Source of the DNA: Melioribacteraceae bacterium
GTDB lineage: Bacteria > Bacteroidota > Ignavibacteria > Ignavibacteriales > Melioribacteraceae
Direction: 5' to 3'
Assembly (NCBI GenBank): GCA_035362835.1
Contig: DAOSDY010000006.1
Span: forward strand, 1 to 64,000
DNA length: 64,000 nucleotides
This document shows, in pieces, positions 32,907 through 43,212 of this stretch. The notes under the pieces were generated by a model. The model was given only the letters and a program-made list of their open reading frames with translations, ran no database searches and was not told where the DNA came from. Within the stretch, counting starts at the first letter, position 1, and the number at the start of each line of letters is the position of its first letter. Position numbers and translations under genes: made by a program.

Positions 32907-33713
32907 GTGAAAAGGCAATTAATTATATTGCTTTTTTTACTCGTTAGTTGGTCCCAAAGTTTCAGCCAGTACCACCCCGGCACCCGTCAAATTGCTCTAT
33001 CTCACTCGGATATTTCATTCAGCACCGATGCATTCTCTGTTTTCAACAATCCTGCAGGATTAACTTTCCTAAAAGAACGGGTGGTTGGATTCTATTATTC
33101 GCCTTCCCTATTCGGGCTGAGTGAACTTTCATTGGCTTCCTGTGCATATTCAGAGAATTTCCAATTCGGGTCTTTAAGCGCAGGTGCAATAATTTATGGA
33201 TTCGAATTATACAGAGAGACAAATTTAGCATTCGGTTTCAGTAAAAATATTTCACAAAATATTTCCATTGGATTAACATCAATCTATAATCATTTCTCAA
33301 TTCAAAATTACGGTTCCAATAGTGTCTTTACATTTAATCTAGGCTGCATCGCAGAATTATCGAAATCTATTAAGATCGGTTTACTTGTTGAAAATATTAC
33401 CCGCAGTTCGATAAGTAAAGAAGAAGATCAGATTCCGGTTACTTTCAATTCAGGAATCGGTTATAAGACAAATGACTATGTAAAATTTTATTTCAACCTT
33501 CGAAAGGAACTCCACTATAATCCGACTTTTAGTTTCGGCGCCGAGATTTCACTTATAGATTTTCTGATGCTGAGATTGGGAGCTTCAAATGAACCGGATA
33601 TTTTTACAGGAGGATTCGGAATTAAATATTCATTTGTACAGGCAGAATATGCGGTCATTTCACATCCGGAACTGGGATTCAGTCATCAATTCGGGATAAT
33701 AGTAAGTTTTTAA
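32907..33713 (+). CDS. PorV/PorQ-like outer-membrane beta-barrel protein
   Basis: An exported barrel of about 268 residues. I chose GTG 32907 because it starts a typical signal peptide (KRQLIILLFLLVSWSQSFSQ); a TTG at 32871 is also possible. The N-terminal block GTRQIALSHSDISFSTDAFSVFNNPAGL is characteristic of the PorV/PorQ/FadL-like group, followed by repeated amphipathic strands ending in a terminal Phe (IIVSF). In type IX systems such proteins shuttle or anchor cargo. It is 11 bp from the HhH protein gene and probably co-transcribed with it. Confidence 0.68.
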   Translation: MKRQLIILLFLLVSWSQSFSQYHPGTRQIALSHSDISFSTDAFSVFNNPAGLTFLKERVVGFYYSPSLFGLSELSLASCAYSENFQFGSLSAGAIIYGFELYRETNLAFGFSKNISQNISIGLTSIYNHFSIQNYGSNSVFTFNLGCIAELSKSIKIGLLVENITRSSISKEEDQIPVTFNSGIGYKTNDYVKFYFNLRKELHYNPTFSFGAEISLIDFLMLRLGASNEPDIFTGGFGIKYSFVQAEYAVISHPELGFSHQFGIIVSF

Positions 33714-33724
33714 AATAAACTATA

Positions 33725-35710
33725 ATGAAATTTTTGCACTTCATAATTTTTCTTCTGTTAATTACAATTAATTCAATTGCACAGCAAAAAGATTCGCTCC
33801 GTAATGAAGATATAATCGGCGAACTGCTTGAAGAAGCGACAATAGACATAGAGGACTCGCAGATTTATGATACAATAGAATATTTAATGCAAAACAGAAT
33901 CGACATCAATAAAGCAACTATCGGGGATATAGTTAACATTCCCTTTATTGACATCAATACTGCCGCTTCGATTATAAAAGCAAGGAAATTAAAAGGATGT
34001 ATAAACAATCTGGATGACTTACGAAATATTGATGGGATAGATCTGGAAATAATAGACAGGATCAGTCCGTTTATAACATTTTCAACAGATGAGAGAAATT
34101 CAATTATTGAGAATATATCAAATCTGTTTACTGATCTGAATTTGATTTACAGATTCAGGGTTGAACAGGATCTTCAATTACGCGATGGTTTTCGGTCGGA
34201 TAAGTTTCCCGGTCCCAGGCAAAAAATATATAACAGGTTAAGATTAAACGGGTCGAACAGGTTTAACGCTGGAATACTGATTGAAAAAGATCCGGGTGAA
34301 AAATCGATTTACGATTTTAATTCATATTTTGTAAGAGTAAATAACCTTCTCTTCTTCGACCAGATAATCGCAGGCGATTTTCTCTTGAATTTCGGTCAGG
34401 GTCTTGCATTATGGGGACCATACGCATTCAGCAAAGGGACTCAGGCAACCGGGACATTCTCACGTGGGGGAAGTTTCGGGAGCGTCTACTCAAGCGCCGA
34501 TGAAAATCAGTTCTTCAGAGGAATAACCGCCTCAATAAAACTGGGACCTCTATTCATAACACCTTTTTATTCATCTCTCAATAAAGATGCCTCTATAGAC
34601 ACAATTACCGGGAATATATCTTCATTAATAAATGACGGATACCACCGGACAGAAACAGAACTAAAGAAAAAGGATAAGGTAAACGAGAAAATTTTTGGTG
34701 CGGCTATTGATATTAATTTTGATCAGGATAGAAGCCTCGGCTTTTTATTCTATAATTCAAATTACAGTAATCCTTTTAGAAGCGATAATTATTTCAACCT
34801 TCCTGGAAGAAGATTCAATTATTTGTCAGTTTATTTTTCAACTCTGTTCTCGCCCTTGTTAGTGAGCGGAGAAATAGCTTCAGAATTAAAAACAATCACT
34901 TCGGTTTTCTCGGCACAGATTTACATTGATAAAAATATTTCCTTTATGATATCCTACAGAAATTTTCCTTCAGATTATTTCAATATCTACGCAAACAGTT
35001 TTGGTGAAAAGAAAAATGCATGTAATGAATCGGGCTTTTATACGGGGATACGGGTCAGAACCGGTTACGGTACCTTCAATCTTTATTACGACCAATTCAG
35101 GTTTCCGGTTGCTTCGCGTAATTACCCATTTTCCTCAACCGGGAACGACTTCTTATTTTACTACACGAACAAAATATTTTCGAACACGGAACTGAAGATT
35201 AAATTCAAAAGGGAGAGTAAGGATTCGGACGAGATAATTGAGAACAGATACCAGCTTATAAGAAATATAAATACTAATATCAGAACAGAGATTGAATTAA
35301 GCACCGAAAATAGAATCCGAATAAAAACACGTTTTGAATTCGTTAGTGCAAAAGTCCCGGTGCTTCACATTTCGGAAAAAGGTTACCTTCTCTTTCAGGA
35401 AATAAGATTAATTCCTGTTACTGATCTCAACATAGATTGCCGGTTAATTTTCTTCAGGACCGATTCATACTTATCACGTATCTATCAATTTGAAAACGAA
35501 CTGCCCGGGAAGATGACCAATCCGGCATTATCCGGAGAAGGCATGAAGTGGTATTTGCTTATCCGTTACAGAACAAATTGGGGTTTCTCCATATCATTCA
35601 AATATTCCGAATTATATCAGCCGGATAAACTCAGCCTGGGAAGCGGCGATATGGAAATTCATGGTCCGCTTGACAATAAATTAAGTTTACAGGTCGACTT
35701 TAATTTTTGA
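33725..35710 (+). CDS. Outer-membrane protein with N-terminal helix-hairpin-helix repeats
   Basis: A 661-residue exported protein with a signal peptide (residues 1-19). Residues ~50-115 hold two ComEA-like helix-hairpin-helix units (IDINKATIGDIVNIPFIDINTAASII; LDDLRNIDGIDLEIIDRISPF). The rest is beta-rich with aromatic-glycine strands and ends in LQVDFNF, an outer-membrane barrel signature. This combination recurs in Bacteroidota; a link to DNA binding or uptake at the surface is possible but not shown. It follows the PorV-like gene closely. Confidence 0.7.
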   Translation: MKFLHFIIFLLLITINSIAQQKDSLRNEDIIGELLEEATIDIEDSQIYDTIEYLMQNRIDINKATIGDIVNIPFIDINTAASIIKARKLKGCINNLDDLRNIDGIDLEIIDRISPFITFSTDERNSIIENISNLFTDLNLIYRFRVEQDLQLRDGFRSDKFPGPRQKIYNRLRLNGSNRFNAGILIEKDPGEKSIYDFNSYFVRVNNLLFFDQIIAGDFLLNFGQGLALWGPYAFSKGTQATGTFSRGGSFGSVYSSADENQFFRGITASIKLGPLFITPFYSSLNKDASIDTITGNISSLINDGYHRTETELKKKDKVNEKIFGAAIDINFDQDRSLGFLFYNSNYSNPFRSDNYFNLPGRRFNYLSVYFSTLFSPLLVSGEIASELKTITSVFSAQIYIDKNISFMISYRNFPSDYFNIYANSFGEKKNACNESGFYTGIRVRTGYGTFNLYYDQFRFPVASRNYPFSSTGNDFLFYYTNKIFSNTELKIKFKRESKDSDEIIENRYQLIRNINTNIRTEIELSTENRIRIKTRFEFVSAKVPVLHISEKGYLLFQEIRLIPVTDLNIDCRLIFFRTDSYLSRIYQFENELPGKMTNPALSGEGMKWYLLIRYRTNWGFSISFKYSELYQPDKLSLGSGDMEIHGPLDNKLSLQVDFNF

Positions 35711-35801
35711 ACAGGCTTTTTAATCCTTCCGGAATTGCTTGCCAAATAACCCTTTAGTCTCTAAGTTGCAGATGCAAATTTCTAAACAATAAGGATAAAT
35801 A

Positions 35802-36980
35802 ATGAGAACTATTGTCGCACTTCCAGGAGATGGTATTGGAAAAGTAGTTTTACCGGAAGCAATAAGATTATTGGAAGCTGCCGGTTTCAAGGCAGATTAT
35901 GTATGGGGTGATATCGGCTGGGATTTCTGGTGCAAGGAAGGAAACGCATTACCGCAAAGGACGATCGATTTAATTGAAAAACACAGGATTGCTCTTTTCG
36001 GAGCAATTACAAGCAAACCGAAGGATGCGGCCGAAAAAGAACTCGATCCCTCACTTCAAGGTAAAGGATATGTCTATTTTTCACCAATTGTTTCACTGAG
36101 ACAGAAATTCAATCTTGATATCTGCATCCGTCCCTGCATCTCTTTCAAAGGTAATCCTCTCAATTTTATAAGACGGGATTCGGGTTCGGGATTCGAAGAA
36201 CCTTTAGTAAATGCAGTTATCTTCAGACAGAACACAGAGGGACTTTACGCAGGAGTTGAATGGACCAACCCTCCCAAAGTAGTCCGCGATGCATTTGAAA
36301 CTAACTCAAAGATGAAAGCTTTTAAGGATGTACCCAGTGAAGAGATGGCAATCTCAACGAGAATAGTAACCAGGAAAGCGAGCGAAAGAATAATCCGGGC
36401 GGCATTTGAATATGCCAGAAAATACGGCTATACGAATGTAACTCTTTGCGAAAAACCGAATGTATTAAGAGAGACATCCGGAATGATGTTTAAAATTGCA
36501 AAACAGATTTCGAAGGAATACCCCGGTATCGCACTATGGGATACTAATATAGACGCACAGATGATGTGGCTTACCAAAAATCCGGAGGAATACGGTGTGA
36601 TAGTAGCCGAGAATATGTTCGGGGATATAATTAGCGACGGATTTGCCGGATTGATAGGCGGACTCGGATTTGCATGCAGCGCAAATCTGGGGGATCAGTA
36701 CGCAGTATTTGAACCTACACACGGAAGCGCGCCTAAATACGAGACGCTCACTCCATCAATTGTAAATCCGATTGCGATGTTCATGAGCGCCGTAATGATG
36801 CTCGATCATATTGGCGAAAATGAAATTGCTCAAAGAATAAAAAATGCAATCGCACGCGTTGTTGAAGAAGGAAAAGTAAGGACATATGATATGATGAAAT
36901 TAAAAGGCGGTCCGGATGTTTTTAAAAATGGTGCCGCTACAACAGAACAGATGACAGACGCAGTAATATCGAAACTTTAA
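35802..36980 (+). CDS. Isocitrate/isopropylmalate dehydrogenase family, probable isocitrate dehydrogenase
   Basis: A 392-residue beta-decarboxylating dehydrogenase with nucleotide and substrate motifs LPGDGIGKVV, SPIVSLRQKFNLDICIRP (S94, R100, R110), R142 and Y149 in FRQNTEGLYAGVEW, and DGFAGLIGGLGFACSANLG. The conserved Ser in SPIVSLR is as in isocitrate dehydrogenases, although the following Asn is replaced by Ile. Isopropylmalate or homoisocitrate specificity cannot be excluded. Its neighbours, aconitase and citrate lyase genes, favour isocitrate/2-oxoglutarate interconversion. Confidence 0.72.
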   Translation: MRTIVALPGDGIGKVVLPEAIRLLEAAGFKADYVWGDIGWDFWCKEGNALPQRTIDLIEKHRIALFGAITSKPKDAAEKELDPSLQGKGYVYFSPIVSLRQKFNLDICIRPCISFKGNPLNFIRRDSGSGFEEPLVNAVIFRQNTEGLYAGVEWTNPPKVVRDAFETNSKMKAFKDVPSEEMAISTRIVTRKASERIIRAAFEYARKYGYTNVTLCEKPNVLRETSGMMFKIAKQISKEYPGIALWDTNIDAQMMWLTKNPEEYGVIVAENMFGDIISDGFAGLIGGLGFACSANLGDQYAVFEPTHGSAPKYETLTPSIVNPIAMFMSAVMMLDHIGENEIAQRIKNAIARVVEEGKVRTYDMMKLKGGPDVFKNGAATTEQMTDAVISKL

Positions 36981-37077
36981 TCCGACATTTTAATGAGGCA
37001 GAGGTGTAGTAAGCATAAATAGTTGTTCCAATAGCTTTTTATATCTCTCCTCAAAATTTAATTAGAGAGGAAATTCC

Positions 37078-38712
37078 ATGAGCGGGATAATAATAATTCT
37101 TTTTGCCATGGTTGCATTCGGATTTGCCTACCGTTATTACGGAGGATTTATAACCCGCAAGTTAAGCGTCGATAATAAAAACCAGACACCCTCCCACACT
37201 ATGTACGATGGTGTGGATTACTGCCCGGCGAAGACACCTGTTTTAGTTGGCCACCATTTCGCTTCGATTGCCGGAGCGGGTCCGATAGTTGGCCCCATAA
37301 TCGCGGCAAGTTTCGGATGGATACCGGTTTATGTCTGGATAATTTTCGGCGCAATATTTATCGGTGGCGTTCACGATTATACTTCAATAGTAGCTTCAAT
37401 CCGCCACAAAGGAAAATCGATAGGGCAGATTATCGACCGTTACATCGGTCATAACGGCAAGAAGTTATTTCTTCTCTTTGCCTGGGCCACATTAATTCTG
37501 GTTATTGCGGTTTTCATGCTTATTGTTGCGAGTACATTCGCAAGCATTCCCAGCTCTGGCACTTCCTCACTACTTTTTATTCTGCTAGCTGTAGCATTTG
37601 GCCTTACCGTTTACAGGTACAAAGCGCCGTTATGGTTATCATCGGTTATAGGAGTAGCGCTTCTTTTCTTCTGCATTTACCTTGGGAATATTTTTCCCCT
37701 TCAATTAAGCAGCCAGGTATGGATCTATATACTAATCGGATACATTTTTGTTGCATCAGTTACACCTGTCTGGATTTTATTACAACCAAGGGATTATCTT
37801 AATTCATTTTTCTTATATGCACTGATGATCGGGGGAATAGCTGGACTTTTCTTTACAATGCCGGAAGTACACCTGGCTCCGGTAACAAATTTTAACATTG
37901 ACAAACTAGGATTTCTATTCCCTGCTCTTTTTGTTACCGTTGCATGTGGTGCAATCAGCGGATTTCATTCAATAGTTGGTAGCGGAACAACTTCCAAACA
38001 GCTTGACAAGGAAAAAGATGCAAGAGTTGTAGGTTACGGCAGTATGCTTATTGAAGGGATACTTGCAGTGCTTGCTTTATTATCGGTTGCGTCATTAGAT
38101 CAGCAGCATTTTCTTGAACTCCTTGAGACCAAAGGAGCCGTAGCTGCATTTTCAATAGGAGTTGCAAACTTCATACATAATATTCCCTTACTTGGAATTT
38201 CGACGGAAGTTGCAACAAATTTTGCCGCACTTGCAGTGTCCGCATTCGCACTTACAACCTTAGATACTGCAACTAGATTGGCCCGGTTTTCATTCCAGGA
38301 ATTCTTTGAAGTCAAAGATAAAAAAGAGCAAAGTATTTTAGTTAGGAACCGATATGTTGCAACAACAATAACGGTAGCATTCGGTGCGGCTCTTACATTC
38401 AGCGGACAGACTATGTCGATCTGGCCGGTATTCGGTAGTGCCAACCAGTTATTAGCGGCAATTGCTCTACTGGCAATTACTGTCTGGATTGCCAATATGA
38501 AACTCAATTATTCATTTACTGTTTACCCGATGATCTTTATGTTCGCCGTAACTTTAACGGCGCTTGCTACTCTTTTTTATACAAACATCAATAGCAATAA
38601 TTATGTCCTTTCATTGATCTCTGTACTTCTTTTTGTTCTTGCACTTATACTGGTTTATCAGGCTTATATGGTATTAAGAAAAAACAATAGTGAAACTATC
38701 CCCGCTAAATAA
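37078..38712 (+). CDS. cstA: CstA family transporter
   Basis: A 544-residue inner-membrane protein with about 14-16 hydrophobic segments. The CstA signature is present: YRYYGGFI, DGVDYCPAKTPVLVGHHFASIAGAGPIVGPI, GGVHDYTSIVASIRHKGKSIG, SGFHSIVGSGTTSKQ and LDTATRLARFSFQEFF. CstA proteins import peptides or pyruvate. The position among citrate and TCA genes makes pyruvate or another carboxylate an attractive substrate, but this is inference. It is shorter than the E. coli protein (~700 aa), like other compact homologues. Confidence 0.87.
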   Translation: MSGIIIILFAMVAFGFAYRYYGGFITRKLSVDNKNQTPSHTMYDGVDYCPAKTPVLVGHHFASIAGAGPIVGPIIAASFGWIPVYVWIIFGAIFIGGVHDYTSIVASIRHKGKSIGQIIDRYIGHNGKKLFLLFAWATLILVIAVFMLIVASTFASIPSSGTSSLLFILLAVAFGLTVYRYKAPLWLSSVIGVALLFFCIYLGNIFPLQLSSQVWIYILIGYIFVASVTPVWILLQPRDYLNSFFLYALMIGGIAGLFFTMPEVHLAPVTNFNIDKLGFLFPALFVTVACGAISGFHSIVGSGTTSKQLDKEKDARVVGYGSMLIEGILAVLALLSVASLDQQHFLELLETKGAVAAFSIGVANFIHNIPLLGISTEVATNFAALAVSAFALTTLDTATRLARFSFQEFFEVKDKKEQSILVRNRYVATTITVAFGAALTFSGQTMSIWPVFGSANQLLAAIALLAITVWIANMKLNYSFTVYPMIFMFAVTLTALATLFYTNINSNNYVLSLISVLLFVLALILVYQAYMVLRKNNSETIPAK

Positions 38713-38723
38713 AAGGAAAAGAA

Positions 38724-39260
38724 ATGTTAATTGAAGAAGTTAAAAAACTCTGGCCGGAATTAAACTTGATTAAAGACGATTCATTAAGAGAAAAAACGCT
38801 GAACGCATGGGTTTACGCAATTAAGAACTCAGTCCTTACACCGGAAGATCTCGAAGTAATTCCTTTCTCACTTCTTATTACGGATTGCAACGTATCATTT
38901 ATGAATCATAAACGAACCTGTGTTCAATTAGCTGTAGAAATAGCTAACCGAATGAAAGAGAATTTCGGAAATTCGATTACTATTAACATGGATTATCTGA
39001 TTGCCGGCGCAATTTTAATTGACGTGGGTAAACTTATAGAATACGACAAAGTAAACGGAAAGCTTACTACGAGCCATGCGGGGAAACTTCTCCGTCATCC
39101 TTTCAGCGGAGTTGCAATTGCCGACCGTTTCGGTCTACCCCCTGAAGTTCTTCATATCATAGCATATCATTCTAAAGAAGGGGATCTCGGAAAAAGATCG
39201 GTTGAATCGATAATTGTTCATCACGCGGATTTCGTTTCTTTTGAACCTTTTAAAGCGTGA
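38724..39260 (+). CDS. HD-domain protein with altered HD signature
   Basis: A 178-residue protein with the layout of HD phosphohydrolases: His in MNHKRTCVQLAVEIA, an expected HD pair in ILIDVGKLIEYD, HSKEGD, and HHADF near the C-terminus. The metal-binding HD doublet reads ID, so one ligand is lost while Asp and the downstream His residues remain. It may have a modified metal site or be a non-catalytic nucleotide sensor. It starts 11 bp after cstA, suggesting co-transcription with the transporter. Confidence 0.68.
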   Translation: MLIEEVKKLWPELNLIKDDSLREKTLNAWVYAIKNSVLTPEDLEVIPFSLLITDCNVSFMNHKRTCVQLAVEIANRMKENFGNSITINMDYLIAGAILIDVGKLIEYDKVNGKLTTSHAGKLLRHPFSGVAIADRFGLPPEVLHIIAYHSKEGDLGKRSVESIIVHHADFVSFEPFKA

Positions 39261-39449
39261 GTCGGGGAGAGTAAGGATTGATTCACAAAATGAAATTTCC
39301 CTGCTTCAAGAATATTGTTGCTGCTGGGATAAAATTAAAATCGGAGAATTACTAAATCGTGTTTTCGCTGTGCTGTTAAAAAAGCTAAAAATGTATTCAA
39401 ATTAAATTTTCGTCTTCCATATGATATTTCACCTTTAACGGAGAATTGA

Positions 39450-41426
39450 ATGAACCAGACTTTAATTGAAAAAATCGCACAGAAATTTGCTTACGGATTA
39501 CACAATAATCAGAAAATCCACGCGGGTGATTATATATCAATAAAGCCGGCTTATGTAATGACGCACGACAATACAGGTGCGGTAATTCCGAAATTCAAAA
39601 GCATCGGTGCAACAAGACTTTTTAATCCCCGCCAGGTTGTATGCACACTCGATCATGATATCCAGAATAAAGATGAAAAAAACCTTGCCAAGTACAGAAA
39701 AATAGAAGAGTTTGCTAAATCGATGGGTGCAGATTTTTATCCCGCAGGCCGGGGTATTGGTCATCAGATTATGTGCGAGGAAGGATATGCATGGCCTGGT
39801 ACAATGGTAGTTGCATCTGACAGTCATTCCAATATGTATGGCGGATTAGGGTGCCTCGGTACTCCGATAGTCCGGACCGACGCCGCTGCAATCTGGGCCA
39901 CCGGAAGAACTTGGTGGCAGGTCCCTCCTATTGCAAAAGTTGAGTTAAAGGGAAATCTGAATAAAGGAGTCACAGGCAAGGATGTGATAATCGCCTTGTG
40001 CGGCTTTTTCAATCATGACGAAGTATTGAATCATGCAATCGAATTTACAGGCGAAGGTGTAAAATTTCTGTCGATTGACCAGAGATTAACCATTGCCAAC
40101 ATGACTACGGAATGGGGCGCGATGGCAGGTCTCTTCCCGATTGATGATGTGACTCTTAATTGGCTGAAAGAGAGAGCCGGTAAAGTAGCTTCACGGGGTC
40201 TGGAAGGAGTTCCTTCAGATACAGATGGTAACGGGAAGCATCCGCGTATGAACCAGATCAGAATTAATGAATTGGAGAATGAAATTCCGGAACTGGAACC
40301 TGATCCGGATGCATTCTATGCAAAAGTCCTAACATTCGATTTAACCAGTGTGGAACCTCACGTATCCGGTCCGAACACGGTTAAGACGATGAGCCCGGTT
40401 TCAGAGATAAAAGACAAACAGCTGAAAATCCAGAAAGCTTATCTTGTATCCTGCGTGAATTCGAGAGTTGATGATATTGCAGAAGCCGCTGAAGTTTTAC
40501 GCGGTAAGAAGATTGCCGAAGGAGTTAAATTCTATATTGCTGCGGCTTCGAGTGAAGTGCAGTCCGAAAGTGAAAAACGGGGCGACTGGCAGACACTACT
40601 CGATTCAGGGGCAATTCCGCTTCCGCCGGGATGCGGCCCATGCATTGGAATGGGAACAGGACTATTAGAAGACGGTGAAGTGGGAATCTCTGCAACAAAC
40701 AGAAATTTCAAGGGGAGAATGGGATCTCCGAATGCACAGGCATATCTGGCTTCTCCCGCAGTCGTTGCCTCCTCCGCACTGAATGGCTTCATTACTTATG
40801 ATTACACTCAACCTCACGGTAATTTAATTGGTGAGATTAAGATCAATTCAAGAACCTCTTCGGTAAAAGAACCGGTTCAGACAATTGATGGATTCCCCTC
40901 TTCACTGGAAGGTGAACTTATATTCTGTCATCAGGATAATCTTAACACAGATGGAATTTACCCCGGCAAATACACATACCAGGATGATATGACGCCAGAA
41001 CAGCAAGCGGCAGTAGTGATGGAAAACTATGATCCTGAATTTGGAAGAATCGTAAAAAAGGGAGACCTGCTGGCAGGCGGATTTAACTTCGGTACTGGAA
41101 GTTCGAGAGAGCAGGCAGCAACCGCATTAAAATATAAAGGAATTCAGCTTGTTATTGCAGGTTCATTCAATGAAACTTACAAAAGAAATGCGCTTAACAA
41201 CGGGTATCTTTTAATAGAATGTCCTGAACTTATTAAAAATCTAAAGAGCAAATTCGGTACAGAAAAATTAACAGTAAAAACCGGTATTAGAGCAGTGATT
41301 GATTTTGCTAAATCAATTTTGTCTGCCGATGGAACAGAATATCCAATTGATCCGGTTGGTATTGCAGCTCAGGAGCTTATTGTTTCGGGCGGATTGGAAA
41401 ACTGGGTTAAGAAGAATTTAAGCTGA
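39450..41426 (+). CDS. Aconitase family hydro-lyase, probable aconitate hydratase
   Basis: A 658-residue fused large-plus-swivel enzyme of the aconitase/homoaconitase family. The [4Fe-4S] ligands are in VSCVNSR and PPGCGPCIGMG; substrate motifs include ASDSHSNMYGGLGCLGTP, and the C-terminal swivel domain shows GGFNFGTGSSREQAA. It isomerises citrate and isocitrate if it is an aconitase; homoaconitate or isopropylmalate activity remains possible because this length is shared. The flanking isocitrate dehydrogenase-like and citrate lyase genes support aconitase. No stop codons or frame damage are seen. Confidence 0.82.
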   Translation: MNQTLIEKIAQKFAYGLHNNQKIHAGDYISIKPAYVMTHDNTGAVIPKFKSIGATRLFNPRQVVCTLDHDIQNKDEKNLAKYRKIEEFAKSMGADFYPAGRGIGHQIMCEEGYAWPGTMVVASDSHSNMYGGLGCLGTPIVRTDAAAIWATGRTWWQVPPIAKVELKGNLNKGVTGKDVIIALCGFFNHDEVLNHAIEFTGEGVKFLSIDQRLTIANMTTEWGAMAGLFPIDDVTLNWLKERAGKVASRGLEGVPSDTDGNGKHPRMNQIRINELENEIPELEPDPDAFYAKVLTFDLTSVEPHVSGPNTVKTMSPVSEIKDKQLKIQKAYLVSCVNSRVDDIAEAAEVLRGKKIAEGVKFYIAAASSEVQSESEKRGDWQTLLDSGAIPLPPGCGPCIGMGTGLLEDGEVGISATNRNFKGRMGSPNAQAYLASPAVVASSALNGFITYDYTQPHGNLIGEIKINSRTSSVKEPVQTIDGFPSSLEGELIFCHQDNLNTDGIYPGKYTYQDDMTPEQQAAVVMENYDPEFGRIVKKGDLLAGGFNFGTGSSREQAATALKYKGIQLVIAGSFNETYKRNALNNGYLLIECPELIKNLKSKFGTEKLTVKTGIRAVIDFAKSILSADGTEYPIDPVGIAAQELIVSGGLENWVKKNLS

Positions 41427-41688
41427 TAAAAAATCATAAGACATTTTATCTAATCGTTTTTTATATCATATTTATTAGTGTTTCTTTACGAATTTGTGAT
41501 TAGCAAATAGCTTTTGAGCCGGCAAAAGAATAATTTTGTTTCAGTTAAAAATTGAATTGTTAATGCTTGCAGATAGAATAAATACAGAAAGAGAATTTTT
41601 CCCCTTCCTCAACTTTCCTAAGATTTTCGAAACCAACTGGCAGAACAAATAACCTTTTTTCACATTTTAATTTATAAGGATAACCACA

Positions 41689-43212
41689 ATGGAGAAGTCC
41701 ATCTCGCGCGTTATTTCTGAGTTTGCAGTTAACCTGAAATATGAAGATTTACCAAAAGAGGTAATAAATGAAGTAAAAAGATATTTATACGATTCCATAG
41801 GATGTGCATTCGGAGCTTACGGAACTAAAGATGTAAACATCATCCGGGATATATTAAAAAACACCGGTGGACGAAAAGAATCCACTGTAATAGCATTCGG
41901 TGATAAAATTCCTGCAGTGAATGCAACTCTAGTAAATTCTTTAATGATCCGTTCACTCGATTTCAATGATATTTACTGGAAAGAGGATCCCTCGCATCCA
42001 TCCGATATAATACCAGCCGCGTTATCGGCAGCGGAAATGGTCGGCGCTACAATGAAGGATGTAATTGTTGCGATTGTACTTGCCTATGAATTCGAACAGA
42101 GACTCTGCTTATTTGCCAAACCGGGAATACGGGAACGGAAGTGGCACCATGCAACTTTAACTCAATTCGTATCCCCCATCGTTGCCGGTAAAATACTCGG
42201 CTTGAATGTCGATCAGATGGTAAATGCAATCGGAATAAGCGGTTCTCATAATCATACCATCGGATGCCCCACTGCCGGCAGGCTGACAATGATGAAGAAT
42301 ACAGTTGATCCGATGGCTGTACAGAGCGGTGTCTTTGCTGCTTTGATGGCTAAGAGAGGTTATTCAGGTACCGAAAAAGTATTCGAAGGTAAAGAAGGAT
42401 TCATGGATTGCTTCGGCGGCTGGAATGCTAAAGAGGAAAAACCGGAACCGGTAATCATGAAAGGCCGCGAAGGAGAATCCGAATGGAGCTGGGATATTGA
42501 TGCTCTAACAGGAGGTCTAGGAAAAAGCTGGAAAATTCTTGAGTGCAGCATGAAAGCCTTCCCCACCGAAGCGTTAACACATACTCATATTTCAGCCACT
42601 CTTAAAACCATTATTAATCACGATATAAATTATGATCAGATTGACAGAGTAACAGTAACAACAATTGCGCGAGCATGCGACATACTTTTCGATCCTCACA
42701 AATACAGACCGGAATCCAGGGAGACAGCCGATCATTCACTTCCATACTGTATTGCAGCAGCTATTGTTGACCGTAAAATCACAACTCAATCCTTCAGCGA
42801 CGAAAAGCTGAAAGACCCGCGTATATGGAATGTGATCGATAAAATCAAGGGTGAAGCTTCTCTGGAATTCGAAAAGATGTTCCCAGCCAAACAGCCGTCG
42901 AAAGTTAAAATAAGAACTATTGACGGAAGAGAATATTCAGAATACCTTGAATATCCGAAAGGTGATCCGCGTGAACCGATGTTGATGGAAGACCTCGACA
43001 ATAAATTTATAGCGCTCTCATCCGGGTTATTAAATGCAAAAGAGCAAAAGAAGATTAAAGAGATTATCTTTAACTGTGAAATACTTCCGGTTCAAAAATT
43101 TATGAATTCTCTGGTGTTGAAGAAGAAACCGGTAAAGAAAAAAAATTATTCTGTTAAAAAGGTGAAAAATGCAAAACTTAAAAAGAGCAGGCGCGGGAAA
43201 ACAAGGAGATAA
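41689..43212 (+). CDS. MmgE/PrpD family dehydratase
   Basis: A 507-residue protein of the 2-methylcitrate dehydratase (PrpD/MmgE) family: KRYLYDSIGCAFGAYG, VNSLMIRSLDFNDIYW, HPSDIIPAALSAAEM, then ALTHTHISATLKTIINHD and ADHSLPYCIAAAIVD. It would dehydrate 2-methylcitrate or citrate to the cis-aconitate form. No methylcitrate synthase or lyase gene is visible, so a citrate role alongside aconitase and citrate lyase is plausible. The last ~30 residues are an unusual Lys/Arg-rich tail, whose final codons overlap the start of the citrate lyase gene by 44 nt. Confidence 0.82.
   Translation: MEKSISRVISEFAVNLKYEDLPKEVINEVKRYLYDSIGCAFGAYGTKDVNIIRDILKNTGGRKESTVIAFGDKIPAVNATLVNSLMIRSLDFNDIYWKEDPSHPSDIIPAALSAAEMVGATMKDVIVAIVLAYEFEQRLCLFAKPGIRERKWHHATLTQFVSPIVAGKILGLNVDQMVNAIGISGSHNHTIGCPTAGRLTMMKNTVDPMAVQSGVFAALMAKRGYSGTEKVFEGKEGFMDCFGGWNAKEEKPEPVIMKGREGESEWSWDIDALTGGLGKSWKILECSMKAFPTEALTHTHISATLKTIINHDINYDQIDRVTVTTIARACDILFDPHKYRPESRETADHSLPYCIAAAIVDRKITTQSFSDEKLKDPRIWNVIDKIKGEASLEFEKMFPAKQPSKVKIRTIDGREYSEYLEYPKGDPREPMLMEDLDNKFIALSSGLLNAKEQKKIKEIIFNCEILPVQKFMNSLVLKKKPVKKKNYSVKKVKNAKLKKSRRGKTRR

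Noticed and set aside
35802..36980. Leucine biosynthesis (isopropylmalate dehydrogenase) assignment
   Set aside because: The substrate loop has the Ser typical of isocitrate enzymes and no leuA/leuCD genes are adjacent, although specificity is not proven.
39214..39405. 63-codon frame after the HD gene
   Set aside because: It overlaps the HD gene end, lacks a ribosome-binding site and resembles non-coding sequence.
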